A DNA stretch of 64,000 bases from contig NC_056543.1 of NCBI RefSeq assembly GCF_910596095.1, forward strand, positions 20,276,042 through 20,340,041. Direction: 5' to 3'. This document shows, piece by piece, positions 25,118 through 37,300 of the stretch. A program made the translations under genes and the position numbers. The notes beneath the pieces were generated by a model, which worked only from the letters and a program-made list of their open reading frames with translations, was not told the DNA's origin and made no database searches. The stretch comes from Thunnus maccoyii. Taxonomy: Eukaryota > Chordata > Actinopteri > Scombriformes > Scombridae. Numbering within the stretch: the first letter of the stretch is position 1; each line of letters starts with the position of its first letter.

Positions 25118-25489
25118 ATGCTCAGTCCTGACCAGCCCGAGCCCGATCTACCTTGGGGACAACTGCACACAGAGACCCTGTTGGACACTTTCAATGTGGA
25201 GGGTGAGCCCATGCCGTTCGAGCCCATGGATGGAGATGGTAAGGCGCGCTCTGTGCACGCGCCCGGTCTCAGCAGAGAGGAGAAGAGACGGAGGAGGCGC
25301 GCGACAGCTAAATACCGATCTGCGCACGCCACCAGGGAGCGGATCCGTGTAGTGGCCTTCAACGTGGCCTTTGCAGAGCTTAGGAAACTGCTCCCGACGC
25401 TCCCGCCAGACAAGAGGCTGTCCAAAATAGAGATCCTGAGACTCGCGATTTGTTACATCTCCTACCTCAACCATGTGCTGGATGTTTAG
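25118..25489 (+). CDS. nhlh2: Nescient helix-loop-helix 2 (bHLH transcription factor)
   Basis: This is a neuronal class II bHLH transcription factor (NSCL/HEN family) that binds E-boxes as a dimer in the nucleus. The whole coding region is one exon of 123 aa. I place the start at ATG 25,118, giving MLSPDQ, which matches the NHLH2 N-terminus rather than that of NHLH1; the preceding GTG is not a start. Residues 51-61 are the basic [11 protein letters not shown] stretch. The bHLH runs from about 66 to 118, with [30 protein letters not shown] and [20 protein letters not shown], ending LDV. The Ser in KYRSAHA also favours NHLH2. Small changes from the mammalian sequence include Val for Glu after IRV and Val for Leu in the first helix. 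The N-terminal third is diverged and acidic. The 3' UTR runs to ATTAAA (26,122-26,127) or AATAAA (26,023-26,028). Neighbouring vangl1 and casq2 support nhlh2 over nhlh1. Confidence 0.95.
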   Translation: MLSPDQPEPDLPWGQLHTETLLDTFNVEGEPMPFEPMDGDGKARSVHAPGLSREEKRRRRRATAKYRSAHATRERIRVVAFNVAFAELRKLLPTLPPDKRLSKIEILRLAICYISYLNHVLDV

Positions 25490-26150
25490 GGATGTAAGGA
25501 ACAAAGAGCTGCCTAATTGGATGCTGCACTGAGGCTGGATGACTGTTTGTAACCAGCCAGGACAGGTGACTGATACCTGGAAGCAACAGTCCTATAAAGG
25601 ATTAAAGAAAGTGTCTGTTTGTGTGGAGTTGTAAGGTCATTTTAATGTAATGGAGTAACTCTAGGCTACACAGACACACTGTAGCCTCTTCAGCCTATAT
25701 GATTATGGGAATACCACATAAATGTTTCATGAGCAAAAACTGCTGCAGGACTGTAGGCTTACTGTTATGGATGGAAGGGATGGAATATATTGAAAGCTGC
25801 TATGCTGGTGTAGTCTAGCTATGTAAGCTTGACTTTAAATCTTCGGCCTTGTCTTTAGTTCAGGCCTCTGTTGGGACTTGACTACTGCTTGCACCAGTTT
25901 GTATAATGTTTATTGCAATTACACAAAAAAAGTATAGTCTACTGGACTTTCAAAATGTATAAATATAGTCCTCTGTGCTTGTGGGATTTTGTCTGTGGGA
26001 TTCAGTTGAAATCCATTTTGAAAATAAACTGTGAGCTAAAAATATGTTTAAAAAACATGTTTGATGCAGTTTTGATCCCAGTCATCTTACAATATTTCTG
26101 AACCTAGAGGGTTTTTTGAAAATTAAAGCCTTATTAGATTTTATCTAAAA
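25490..26150 (+). other. nhlh2: 3' UTR of nhlh2
   Basis: Non-coding sequence follows the TAG at 25,487-25,489. Candidate polyadenylation signals are AATAAA at 26,023-26,028 and ATTAAA at 26,122-26,127. The end is approximate. Confidence 0.5.
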
Positions 26151-26349
26151 ATGTGTCCTCTGAAAGCATTTTGGAAGTGTTTGCTGTTTGTTTTTTTAGC
26201 TATTTATTTATTTATTTCAAGCAAAGCTACTGCTCTATCTCTGTCACCATGGTGGAGTCTTGGTATTTGTTGGGGATGCTCTCCCTCTGGATAGGGCAGG
26301 TGTTTCTCTAGACAAACCAAAGTGGCCATCCATCTGCCTTCTCTCTAGA

Positions 26350-26391
<42 letters not shown>
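26350..26391. repeat. (CA)n microsatellite
   Basis: An uninterrupted CA run of about 42 bases downstream of nhlh2. Confidence 0.95.
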
Positions 26392-26393
<2 letters not shown>

Positions 26394-27294
26394 TGCATAC
26401 ACAGTACATACAAATGAGTGAATGTTAAAGTAAAAAAATAGCCAAAATACTTTGCAGAACCATAAGTAGAATGACTCTATAGGTCTTTTGGTAAGTGGCA
26501 GTAGGAGTCAATATTACTTATATTTATTCTTACTGTCAGTAGCACACAGTAAACATTTTTAGAACATTACAATAAAATGAATTTTTGTGTATAAATAACT
26601 TATTGGACCTACATTTTTGTCAGTGTTTGACATACTGCCCTGGCTTTGCCTAAAGGTGTCTTTTATCTTGTATGAGCTCAGGCTGTGGACATGAACTCTT
26701 GCTTGTCCCTTTGGTTTTTCTCTCCATTAGTCAGAAGCAGGCTGCACTCCTTCTCATGTCCCTTTATGTGAGTCTCTACGGTGTAATGTGGCCCAGGGGG
26801 CTCAGGGTATTATTCCTGTCCACTCCAGCAGCAAGAGTGACAGCCATTTGTCTCCACACTGCACATTAAACACACTACACACTTCTTCTACACACTGGAT
26901 ACAATGGGGCTAAGCCTGACATCAGAGTTTAAGATAAATGGGGCAGGGAAAGTAACAAAGTCCATGCATAAATGATTATTAATATTCTTTACAGTTTTAG
27001 CCATTCTGGGTCAAATACCAAAGCTAGGCTGGAAGGTATTAAAGTCTGCACAGCTATCACTATGGGGCCACAGTAATATTAGACTTGAATAGTCTCTTTG
27101 AGTAAAATTTCATGTGTGAACAGGTTTGGAGCTGAAGCGTGGTTATACTTTGGACATTCCCTCTCATGCTCGATCATAATATTCTTCAATGTGTTAAAGA
27201 TTTGTCAGAAAGTCTTCGTTTTGAAGGAGCAACACTGCCCTCTGATGGAGTTTCTTTGAGGAAAATTAAACTGTAAATGGTTCATATTCACCTT

Positions 27295-27573
27295 GTTTAA
27301 AGGACCAGTGTGTAGGATTTAGTGGCATCTAGTGGTGAGGTAGCAGATTGCAACTAACTGAATACCCCTCCTCCTCCCCCTCCCCTTCCAAGTATATAGG
27401 AGAAGCTATGGTGGCCACGAAACTCACAAAACGTGAAAAGCCGTCTCCAGAGCCAGTGTTTGGTTTATCCGTTCTGGGCTACTGTAGAAACGTGATGGTG
27501 CAACATGGTGGGCTACGTGGACAAGGACCCGCTCACCTTATTTTCTTAAATTCTACACACTGCACCTTTAAGT
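27295..27573. mobile_element. MITE with 25-base terminal inverted repeats
   Basis: The left end AAAGGACCAGTGTGTAGGAT and the inverted right end AAAGGTGCAGTGTGTAGAAT form terminal inverted repeats around a body of about 230 bases. I recognise this as a very common percomorph non-autonomous DNA element. It has no coding capacity. Confidence 0.7.
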
Positions 27574-29032
27574 CTTCGACCTCTGTGGAAAATTTAATCT
27601 GTTTTAAAGAGAATCTTGCACATTTTTCCTGTTGTTTAATCATAACCTGAAGGGCCAGGTTTGTTACACAGAACCAAGAGAGAAGTCGTCTTTGGAAACT
27701 GTTTGGAAAAGGACAGGCACTTTCAAAAAATATTTGGCAGGTGATTGGATGAACCATCTGTCTATCACCATCTTACTTTGTGAGGCAGCTCTATTCGCAA
27801 CGCTGATTGGTCTGAACCACCAGTGTTTCTGAAACAAGCGCAAAACTTGAAGCCTGACAAGATGGATTCTTGTGTGATTTTGTAATGTTTTGATCTCACG
27901 AATTCAGCTTCCTCACAAGGTTAGTTTAATGAGGCTTTTCCAGAAAGCACTGGCCTTAATTCTACTATATTTTCAAGACAATTGTATGGACAATAGTATC
28001 TGCGTCACTAATGCATCATGCAGTTGTGCTCTGCCGAAGTTTTTCAAAGTTTTTCTAATCATTTTAAGTCTGGTACTCAGCTCTCAGAGTCCTGATGTTG
28101 TTGTTTTATGAGCTCATTACTTGATCTCACCTGGTTTAATAAATATACTTATGCTATGGTTTTCCCTGCTCACCTAAATTGAGGTGAGTCACACATTAAG
28201 TTTTTTTTGACCACCTAAGCAAAGTCGGGGTGGTCAAAGCTTACTGCTGTTCAGATGATAATCAAGGTTATAGTCACATGTTTTTATGTTCTTTGAACCC
28301 ATAAAAACACTGCTATATTCACAATGCAATCTCACCTCAAGATCTATTTATTTAGGTCTATTTTAGGCACATGATCTTTATCAGCTGATAATGTCATTGA
28401 ATTTCCATTTTGTCCATGTTGGCTTGAAAAAAAAGGTGCTAAGAAAAACTGGAAATTTGAACATCCACAGTTCCATGACAACTGAGCAAACTCCATCTGT
28501 TGATGAAAATCATGTGATATGATCAAACGCTCCAGATCACCTGCTACATGGACCTTGAGATTGTTTTGTCAACTGTTATTTCCAATATCTAGAATGAACT
28601 CTGAAACGCAACACTGCTATATTGTGTATTATTGCTATTATTATTGTTAGTTTTGTTGTTTCTGATGCAGTGAATAAAATGTAATAAATATTTATTGAAT
28701 CACCATCCCACCACTTGGTGCCAGTATGGCCTCAATCTTTTTCCTGGTTGCAAATATATCAAGACTTTTTTCCCCATCACTTTTGCCTCTGTCATTAGTC
28801 AATTTATCCAAAACAGAATGAATGTGTGGCTATGCCATCTGCCTCTGCTCAGTTTCTGTCTCCTAAAGACCAGATGTGACATGCCCTGACCCTGAAAGTG
28901 TCTGTGTACTTCACTGGCTCACAGTAGTAATGGCACTGCAATAATATCATTTGGCACCAAAACTTCCATCCCTTATAGAAACAACATTCCTGGGATAACA
29001 CTAAAATATCCTAATTATTGCAGGTATGTAAT

Positions 29033-29150
29033 AGATAGATAGATATCGTCTTTATTGTTCCAATGAAGATTTGTTTTCTTAGCCTGAACACATATCTACC
29101 AATACGCATAATACATAAAACATACAACATTCACATCCCTGCACATATCC
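29033..29150. repeat. Retroposon tail-like sequence with GATA repeat
   Basis: A short TAGATAGATAGATA run is followed by TCTTTATTGTTCCAATGAAG. It resembles the segment at 24,600-24,775, consistent with a degraded fish LINE/SINE 3' end. Confidence 0.4.
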
Positions 29151-29344
29151 CAACCCACTTACACATAATAATCGCATGCAGGTGATTGTTGCTGAATTAA
29201 ACTACTTGGGAGCCTCAGGGCAAAAATGAGCTGTTGGACCTCTATGAACCCCCTTTTACTTACAATCTCTTTTGAATCGTGTTCTTACACACAAATTAAT
29301 TTAGGGATATGGATTATTTAAAGTAGTAGTATCAGTATCAGCTG

Positions 29345-29448
29345 AAAAGAGCCTTCTGGTGTCAACTGCACATACATCATTCTACACAGAAGCTCAGGCG
29401 TCCACGTGGATGCGCAAAACGCATTTTTGAGTAGAGGGGGACTTTAAA
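29345..29448. repeat. Fragment of the repeat also found at 58,291-58,757
   Basis: It shares CATCATTCTACACA, CGCAAAACGCATTTTTGAGT and GGGGGACTTTAA with the right end of the 58.3-58.8 kb element. About 100 bases survive. Confidence 0.6.
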
Positions 29449-29649
29449 CTTTCATTCACAAGTCAAACTTCCCCTGCCTTGTTGAAGGCCCTCTCATAGC
29501 TGCTCTGAAACCACAACAAAGCACGACCTCTGGTGGGCCACAGCTGAATGCACGCATTCTAGTGCTCTTGAGACTGTATTGTACCTCCATGCTGCCTCCC
29601 TCTCCGGTCCTAGTAACCACAATGGCCAGGCACGTATGAGGGAGCTGCC

Positions 29650-29743
29650 TCTGTCAGTACGGTAGACGCGCCTCACAGCAGCGCAGCGGATTCACTGTGA
29701 CCGAGACGCAGGTGAAGGAATATGACACACTTCTGAGAAAAAG
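29650..29743 (+). other. Possible non-coding first exon of vangl1
   Basis: A CpG-containing stretch is followed by a good donor, AAG then GTGGGTAAAC, with the exon end at 29,743. The first vangl1 exon with an acceptor starts at 34,205, so an upstream non-coding exon must exist. This is the best donor seen, but the link is unproven. Confidence 0.25.
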
Positions 29744-31604
29744 GTGGGTAAACGAAATAATCATCGCATGCAATGTTCATCACATCGGGTTTTTTCTTTG
29801 CCAAAAGCCTGAAGACGCAACACCAAAGGGGGATGACTGATGAAGTTCAATGCTGGTGTCGTGGAAAAAATGGTTTCCAATTCTCACCAGACAAATGTAG
29901 CCTTTAGTGGTTCTCCTTGTCCATTTTTTATGTGTTGATTAACCTAATACTTATGCGTTTTTGCTCCTGCACCTCTGTGTAACCTGTGTGTGTAATTAAA
30001 TAGACAGAACCAACAGCATTGACGCATGATCTGGGGGTGATAGAAGCTTATATTCTGCGGCTAATGGTGTTCAAGATGTGACTGAAACGAGATCTATTGT
30101 AACCGAAACTGTCGCTGTGTAATAGAGAAGTGCCATCACACCACTTGCCCTCTCAGACCAACCTATAAAATAAATAAAGGGCGTTTCGTATCAGGCTGCC
30201 TCTGCGGGAGGATGCTGCGTATCGCCATCATCAGCAGTTGTCTGGAGAGCCCACTGTGCGCAGCTGGATGAGGTGTTACTATGACTGGGGCAGCTTCACG
30301 TGTCTCCTCCGGTGCTGTCCTCCACAGTATCACAGTGTCTCAGGGTCATGATGCGGCAGTGGAACTGTGCAGCACCTACAGTACAGTACAGACATGTATT
30401 ATTGAACAGCGGTGAGAGGTCCTGTTCAGAGAGGCTGTGAGGTATAACCCCTCAGATTGATGAGTCACCCCCTGGAAGATATCAGTTCTTGCCATGAATG
30501 ATCAAAGCAAAGTGTTGCTGGCAAAGCCTTTGTCATTGTTCTCCTTCTCCACTTTTAAAAACCTTTTTTTTCTAGCTGGCAGCATAGTGTATTCCATGTG
30601 TAATGAGAAGTACAGCTACCTCTCAGCTGCCTTTAGGCTACAGAGGAGCTTTAGTGCCTTGCAAAGCTTGTATAGCAGCGTGTAATGCACAGCGTACTGC
30701 AGAGTGCTTTACAGTGGTGTATTTACTGACATAAAAGCACTGCCTTTAAAGTAGGAATGTACAGAGGTATCTCTCTCACAACCCTCCCATCCAACGCAGC
30801 CGCCGCCTCGCTCCCTCTCCCCTCTACTGTACTTTTATTTAGTTCCACATGAGCGGATCAGAGGGGACTAAGTTTGCATTCCAGAGAACTGTGTCAGGTC
30901 TTAACCTTCTCCATTTACTGTGTATGTGTGTGAAAGAGCAACAAGGACTCTATCCAGTCACTCAAAGGTCACCAGTTTGCCCTCTGCACATATAGTGTCT
31001 AACAAATATCTTTATGCCAAGAATAAAATGTCAGTGTGTCACAGCATTATGTTGGGAAAACAGGGAAAATACACAGGAAACAAGTTCATAATTACATCCA
31101 TCAACTATCCTAGTGGTGCAGTGCACTAAACTAAACTAAAACTGTTTCCGTGGGAATTTCATGTCTGTAGTGGCTTGGTTTGGGGGATTTTATACCATCA
31201 ATCTATAATATCTTAATCAGCAGCTGTTCCTCTCGGTCGTCTGAAGTCCAGGGACGGATTGGAGATTGCTATCACTATAAATAACACTGGCACACACTCT
31301 ATTACCCTTTGTTTGATTTCAGAGAGGTTTTACCTAGCTTACTGGACTATGTTACTCATTGGCCACTTTCAAATAATGGGTTTTATGTAGGCATTACACT
31401 AATGTAATATGTACTATATGTGTTGTAGATGGGGCTTTGTAGTTCGTAGATGGCTTTTAAAACGGTAACACTAAATAAAAGAAATAAACTAACACAGCAC
31501 ACGGCCAGCTGCTGCATCTAACAGATTATGGCATAATGCCACCAGGGCAGGGCGCACATGAAGGAAGGAAGGCCCTAGGGCTAATGGGCGTGAGGGAGGG
31601 CACA

Positions 31605-31618
31605 GATGCCATGGTAAC
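31605..31618. promoter_or_regulatory. RFX X-box-like site
   Basis: GATGCCATGGTAAC differs by one base from the X-box form GTTGCCATGGTAAC. It lies about 2.8 kb upstream of the vangl1 start codon. Confidence 0.3.
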
Positions 31619-32660
31619 CAGACCTCAGCATGTGCTCTAGATGAGGTATGAGGCTGATCTGTGCCATTTAGGGTGCCAGCACTGCATCGGGCACTTTAAT
31701 GGAATCTCAAATTCCACACTTCTCTCCCTCTCTCTCGCTCTCGGTGCCAAGTTTGGAGGCCAAATGTGTTTGCAGCCAAGTGAAATGGCTGAATGCAAGC
31801 AAACACACACACGCACATATAAACATTACACTGAAATCCCACATTTTGTTATTAATTGATGAGTTGGACGAGCGGGGAAAAATGACAAATGACAAAACAG
31901 CTGACCTATCAGATGTCGCAGCACCCACGCACATTTGTCACAGTAGTGCAGTCTGTTCATATTCTCTATTTGGAATAAGAATAAAAAATTAGTCCATAAT
32001 AGGACATGTGCCTGCACCTCTGAGCCTGATCATGCGTAATTACAGTAGCTCCCATGGTGCAACAGCCTCCATCCACTAAGCAAACACATTAATGAGTGTT
32101 TGTTTTACATTAGTGTCACTTTCTGCCCTCATGAATCTCTTCTCGGTGCAGCCAAGCAGAACGGTCCATAGCGATGCAAGCACGCATCGCCGGAGACTAT
32201 CTTTTGTAGTCCCTCGTAGAGGGCTACTGAATTTTTTTAGATGGATTGACTCAGAGTAACCAGGAAGCTCCATGTCTCTGGTGTACATTGTTATCCCAGC
32301 ATGCTTTATTCATATTTATCTGTCGGTTTGTAACTGATAGTTTTTCTTACCCCTTGGCTGCGATTTTCCACATGGCCTGGTTCACTATGCGTCTTCATGT
32401 TCGTCTCGTGGATGAGTGGCTTCTCATCCTCTTGGCCCACATACCAATGCCACGCGTTCAGAGATCAGCACTCAGGGGGTCAACAGCTTTTATTCAACTC
32501 ATAGGCTCCTTCATTTAACCATACGGGCACCGGGTGCGATGAGAAGCCATTGTTTGCTCTTTGTGCCCTCTCAGTTTGCCAACCCCCCACCTCACTCTCC
32601 CATACACACACACACACACACACATATAAGTGTATCACACAAATTTACTCTCAGCGGGGG

Positions 32661-32715
32661 TGATTGATTATTACTGCTAGATGGGGCCTCCTGCCTCCTG
32701 TGTTGCCAAGGCAAC
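32661..32715. promoter_or_regulatory. PBX-HOX site and palindromic RFX X-box
   Basis: TGATTGATTATTAC (32,661-32,674) contains a perfect PBX-HOX octamer. Starting 41 bases after it, GTTGCCAAGGCAAC (32,702-32,715) is a palindromic X-box fitting GTNRCC N(0-3) RGYAAC. The surrounding sequence is unique in the window. RFX factors drive ciliary genes; the target here is unknown, with vangl1 the nearest downstream gene. Confidence 0.4.
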
Positions 32716-33699
32716 AGTGGACGCTCCAGATGTGGGTTAGAGATGAGAGATATGACTTTCCTCTGTCTCAACTCTGGCTTGTGTTTAAAATTTAATACCA
32801 CAACATCAGCTTTGATGCTGTGAGTGGTGTGTTCAACTGTGTACCCGTTATGTTCTAGTACATCATTTATTAAAGTCCTGCGTATATGCAGCTCTGCCTT
32901 GTTCAGCATTATGCTCCCCTGCGTTCTATAGCCCTGCAGAGAATGGCTGCAGAGAAGCTGTACATTTTGTCACCACAGCATCATTTTACATTTGAATGAT
33001 AGCAGATTACTATTGCAGGTTTGTGAGATAATACAAATCCTAGCTTTTGTTTGACACATGTAATCCTGTAGACAGGTAGTGGTAATGGTGATTCATATGC
33101 ATTGCATGACAATCCTTGATGGAAAATCTGTGGTTTCTCATATGCATCCTCCACCTTTTCCCCAGATGGGTAATGGGAGGAAAGAAAGTCATTCAAACCC
33201 ATCTGTATCGTCTTAATGGAAATCAGCTACATTGCAGTGTCTTCTGTAAACCATCGTTTTCAGAGCATGATCTCCATGCCGCTATTTGGATTCACATCCT
33301 AATTTCAGTGTTTATATGCACCATTGGGAAAAGAGATAACAAATAGCTCATAAAACGACGGGGGGGAGAGTAATCCCTGTTAGTAAAATGAGACTGCACT
33401 GGGGATGGTGATTGGCAGGTGGTTGTCAGGACAACAGCTGGGAGACGGGCAGAGTGTAGATTGAGGTCTAAATGAATGGTCATGCATGGTGAAGCACTTA
33501 GACATCCTCATGTATCACGCAGCAGACATTAAGGAGCAGGAAGTGAGTCTGGCAGATTCAGTCTGGCCTTAGGAGGAGAAAAAGCGGAATGACAGGATGG
33601 AGAGGTTCTTCTAAATAATTTCTAAATCAATGTGTATCCATGTTAGATGGAAAACAGTTCAACTTAGAATTAATTGGTTGTAAAAAAAAAAAAAAAAAG

Positions 33700-33875
33700 T
33701 ACCAGAGTTTGTTAAAAAGAAATGTGGGTTTTTTGTGAATTAATGGGTTTCAGCGACCTAGCAGGAATCTTTTTTTTTCTTCAATTAAAAAAGATACACA
33801 TGGTGAGCCAATTCGAAAAAGGAGAGTCTGACTATTTTAAACAGTTACATTCTTCATGAAACAAGTTTTGAATAT
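33700..33875. repeat. Local duplicate, compact copy
   Basis: It contains GTGAATTAATGGGTTTCAGC and, close by, ACTATTTTAAACAGTTACAT then TCTTCATGAAACAAG. The same two blocks recur at 34,875-34,975 and 35,225-35,285, there separated by about 260 bases. Confidence 0.75.
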
Positions 33876-34204
33876 TACAAAAACGCAGTTTTGCTAAGTG
33901 TAGATCCAACTCTGAGACAAAAGAAAGCAGTGTGTATCTATCTGTCTTTCCACAGGCTAGTCTGCTAGCCAGGAGAAGAATAGTGTTGAGACCAATTATA
34001 GAGCAATCTTCTGTGTAATGGAATTGAAGATGACTCTAATATTTTGATCACTGGTCAGCCTGCTCCCATTTAAAATGCAATGAATGATAAGCCTCAGCAC
34101 GATCCTGTACAGAAACACATCGCTTGTTAGCAGGGCTAATAGTATATCTAATGCATTATACTGTATGTTAGACATAAGCCAGTCTTTATCTCTCCATCTT
34201 TCAG

Positions 34205-34383
34205 GTCAATGTGGCTACCGAAGCAGCTCTCTGGGGTTGTTGTCAGTCGTTGTGGATTCCTGAGGCCTGTCTCTATAGCAACCCTTTCCTCCTCTTGAGG
34301 ACTGCTGCCAACTTACCCTCCCTGCCACAAGACAAATCTCTCCTCATCCCCCTGGCCAATAGCCGGCTCTGAACTGCGTTGGA
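34205..34383 (+). other. vangl1: 5' UTR part of the vangl1 start exon
   Basis: An acceptor, TCTTTCAG, precedes 34,205 and the start codon is at 34,384. A short upstream ORF of 29 codons (MWLPKQLSGV, 34,209-34,298) lies inside. Confidence 0.5.
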
Positions 34384-37300
34384 ATGGACACTGAGTCGAC
34401 CCACTCGGGCTACTCCTATCACTCCAGCCGCTCTGGGAGATCAAACCGACATGGGTATGTTTCCTGTCTGTCTGCCTTGCCATCTGACTGTCTGCTTCAC
34501 CAGTCTTACTGTCTCTTGCCATGTCATGAATTTGTTTCTACCAGATCACAAGCTGCATATCTCGCACCAGCCCTTGCTCTGGAATTCTAACGTAGTGCCT
34601 TCAGCGCACATTGAGTTTGTTGTGTTTGTTTTCAGTTTGAGTGGGCCACATGTTGGCCAAATAAATGAGATGAGAGACTGAGAGAGAGAAAGGGAGGGAA
34701 CGACCGTGAGATTGAGACAGACAGAGCTGGTGGATTAGGGTCGTCACAGCTGAGTGGCTCTAACCTATTTCAGTGATTCACTCGGTCTATTCTGCAAATG
34801 AGAGAATCATTTGATTCCCTCCCTATCCATTCTTCACTCCTCTGGTTACTTTGTTACTGCTGGAATATTCATTTATGTTAAAAAAAATTTGTGGGGGGTT
34901 TTGTGAATTAATGGGTTTCAGTGACCTAGCAGGAAAACGCACACATGGTGGGTATTTATAAGCCAATTCTAGTGTTTTTAGACTGAACATATTTAAATTT
35001 CAGTACTTCTAAGCCCAAAAAGAATAAATAAATAAATAACTACATAAAGCCCTTACAGCATTTATGTGGAGAAGACTGCATTAAACCTTTATTTAACCAG
35101 GAAGTCTCTTGAGATGCATTATTTCCTTTTACGAGAGAGACATGGCCAAAAAGGCAGCATTACGACATAGTATAAAAGACAGACATAAAAAAAAAACACA
35201 CACACACACACAAATGATTTGAAAGGCATAAAGGAGAGAGTTTAACTATTTTAAACAGTTACATTCTTCATGAAACAAGTTTGTGTGGCTTTTTAATGCA
35301 TAGTTTCCAAATAGTTTGTCTTGTTAGTTTGGGCTGTATGTTACACAAGTTCTGTCTCTTTCCTCTGTCTTTGTGCAGTGTAGGGTCGCAATTAACAGTT
35401 ATTGGCATTATCGATTAATGTGACAATTATTTTCCCAATTAATTGATATATCATTTAGCTTATAAAATGCCATAACATAATAAAAATTCCCAATCACAAA
35501 CTCCCAGAGCACAAGGTGAAGTCTTCAAATGTCTTGATTTGTCAGACAAATAGGCCAAAACCCAAAGATATTCCATTCACTATCATATAAGACAAAGACA
35601 AGCAACAAATGTCAACATTTGAGAGACATGAACCAGGAATTTTGGCAATTTTGCTTAAAAATAACACTAAATCAATTGTCAAGATGGTTGCCAATTCATT
35701 TTCTGTCGGTCAACTAATCAATTAATTACTTATTGTTTCAGCGCTGGATAATTTGCTTGTGTGCGTGAGTAGAAGCCTGAAATAAGTAGTCAATAATGAA
35801 TCTTTTTTGATCAACAGAAAATGAACTATTTTGATAATAGATTCATTGTTTTAGTCATTTAAAAAGCAAAAATGATAAACCATTTGCTGGATCCAGCCTC
35901 TCAAATGTGATGATTTTCTGATTTTCTTTGGCATATATGAGGAAAATCATTAAATAAACCGAATTTTTTGGGAGTTGTTGACTGGACAAAACAGGAAATT
36001 TGAATACATCACCTTGGGCTGTGAAGGCATTTTTAACTATTACAAAACTATTACTCAAGAAAATAGTCTCATGACTAATTAACAATGAAAATATCAGTAT
36101 ATTAGTATATGTTTCTGATCTTATGTTTATGTCTCTATGTTCCTCTTCATGTTCATTGTGTGTGTGTTCGTCTTCCAGAGATCGAAGCCGTGAGCGGCAC
36201 AAGGCCAGCAGCAGTAAAGACAGCAGTCGCTCTGAGAGGTCCGTCGTTATAAATCCTCCTGACACGCCCTCCCAAGATTCCCCAGTTCATAATGGAGAGC
36301 CGCTGCCAGGAGAACCCACACCAGCAGCAGATCATGGAGACGAGGGCCAGGTATTGATTCAAAGCCCATGAAAATGTACATACGAGTAACCTAATACTGT
36401 GTACACATGACAAATATGGGATAGGATGCAGGCTGTGTTTTTTAGATAAATATATTTTCAAACTCTCTCTCTGCTGTAATCACAGTCCTTTATGTAATCA
36501 CAGTCCTTTAGAATAAATCAGAAGACCCAGTAATCCATCTGTGAACTCTGCAACATGACCTTCTAAACTCATCCTCACACAGCTGGCTGCCCATTGCCAG
36601 AGTGCCTGACACATAATAACAATGGTGACAAGGGATCAAATAGGTCAGAGGATTAGCGTCTCTCTTATAGGCCAGGATTTATACAGACCACACTGTGTTA
36701 CAGTGTGTGTGTGTGACACTGAGTATAACCGTCATGCCTAATAGCTTTGAAAGCAGAGTAAATTGGTACCAGTCAGACACAGGAAAGCCAAACTGTGATA
36801 ATGCAGCTCAAAGACAGAGTGGATATGTAACTAAGTCGACGCGGCATGGATTAAAAATACAGTCAGATGTTGTGATCATGGTTTAAAGAAATAGTTTTGA
36901 CATTTTGGAGATATGCTTATTGGCTTTCTTGCAGAGAGTTACATGATTAGATCAATACCACTTTCATATCTGTACAGTAAATATGAAGCTACAGCCAGCA
37001 GCCGCTTAGCGAAGCTTAGCTTAAAGACTGGAAACCACTTACCATACCTCCAAGGCTCACTTATAAACACTCCTTTGTTCAATCTGTACAGAAACTGAAG
37101 TGTAAAAACAACCCCATAAAACCACAACGTGTTGTTTTTACACTTCAATTTCTGTGCGGATTAAACAAACCAGATTTAACATGTTAATTGGTGAGCTTAA
37201 GAGGTGCTGGCAGGCAGATTTTTTAACCTCTGGAAAGAGACAGGCGAGCTGTTTCCTCTTGTTTCCAGTCTTTATGCTAAGCTAATTGTCTCCTGACTCC

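Larger units (their letters stand above)
27580..34200. other. Region between nhlh2 and the vangl1 coding exons
   Basis: No protein-coding exon is supported. It holds retroposon and MITE pieces at 29,033-29,150 and 29,345-29,448, a possible vangl1 first exon near 29,650-29,743, and candidate regulatory sites at 31,605-31,618 and 32,661-32,715. A short CA run lies at 32,604-32,623 and a locally duplicated segment at 33,700-33,875. Confidence 0.5.
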
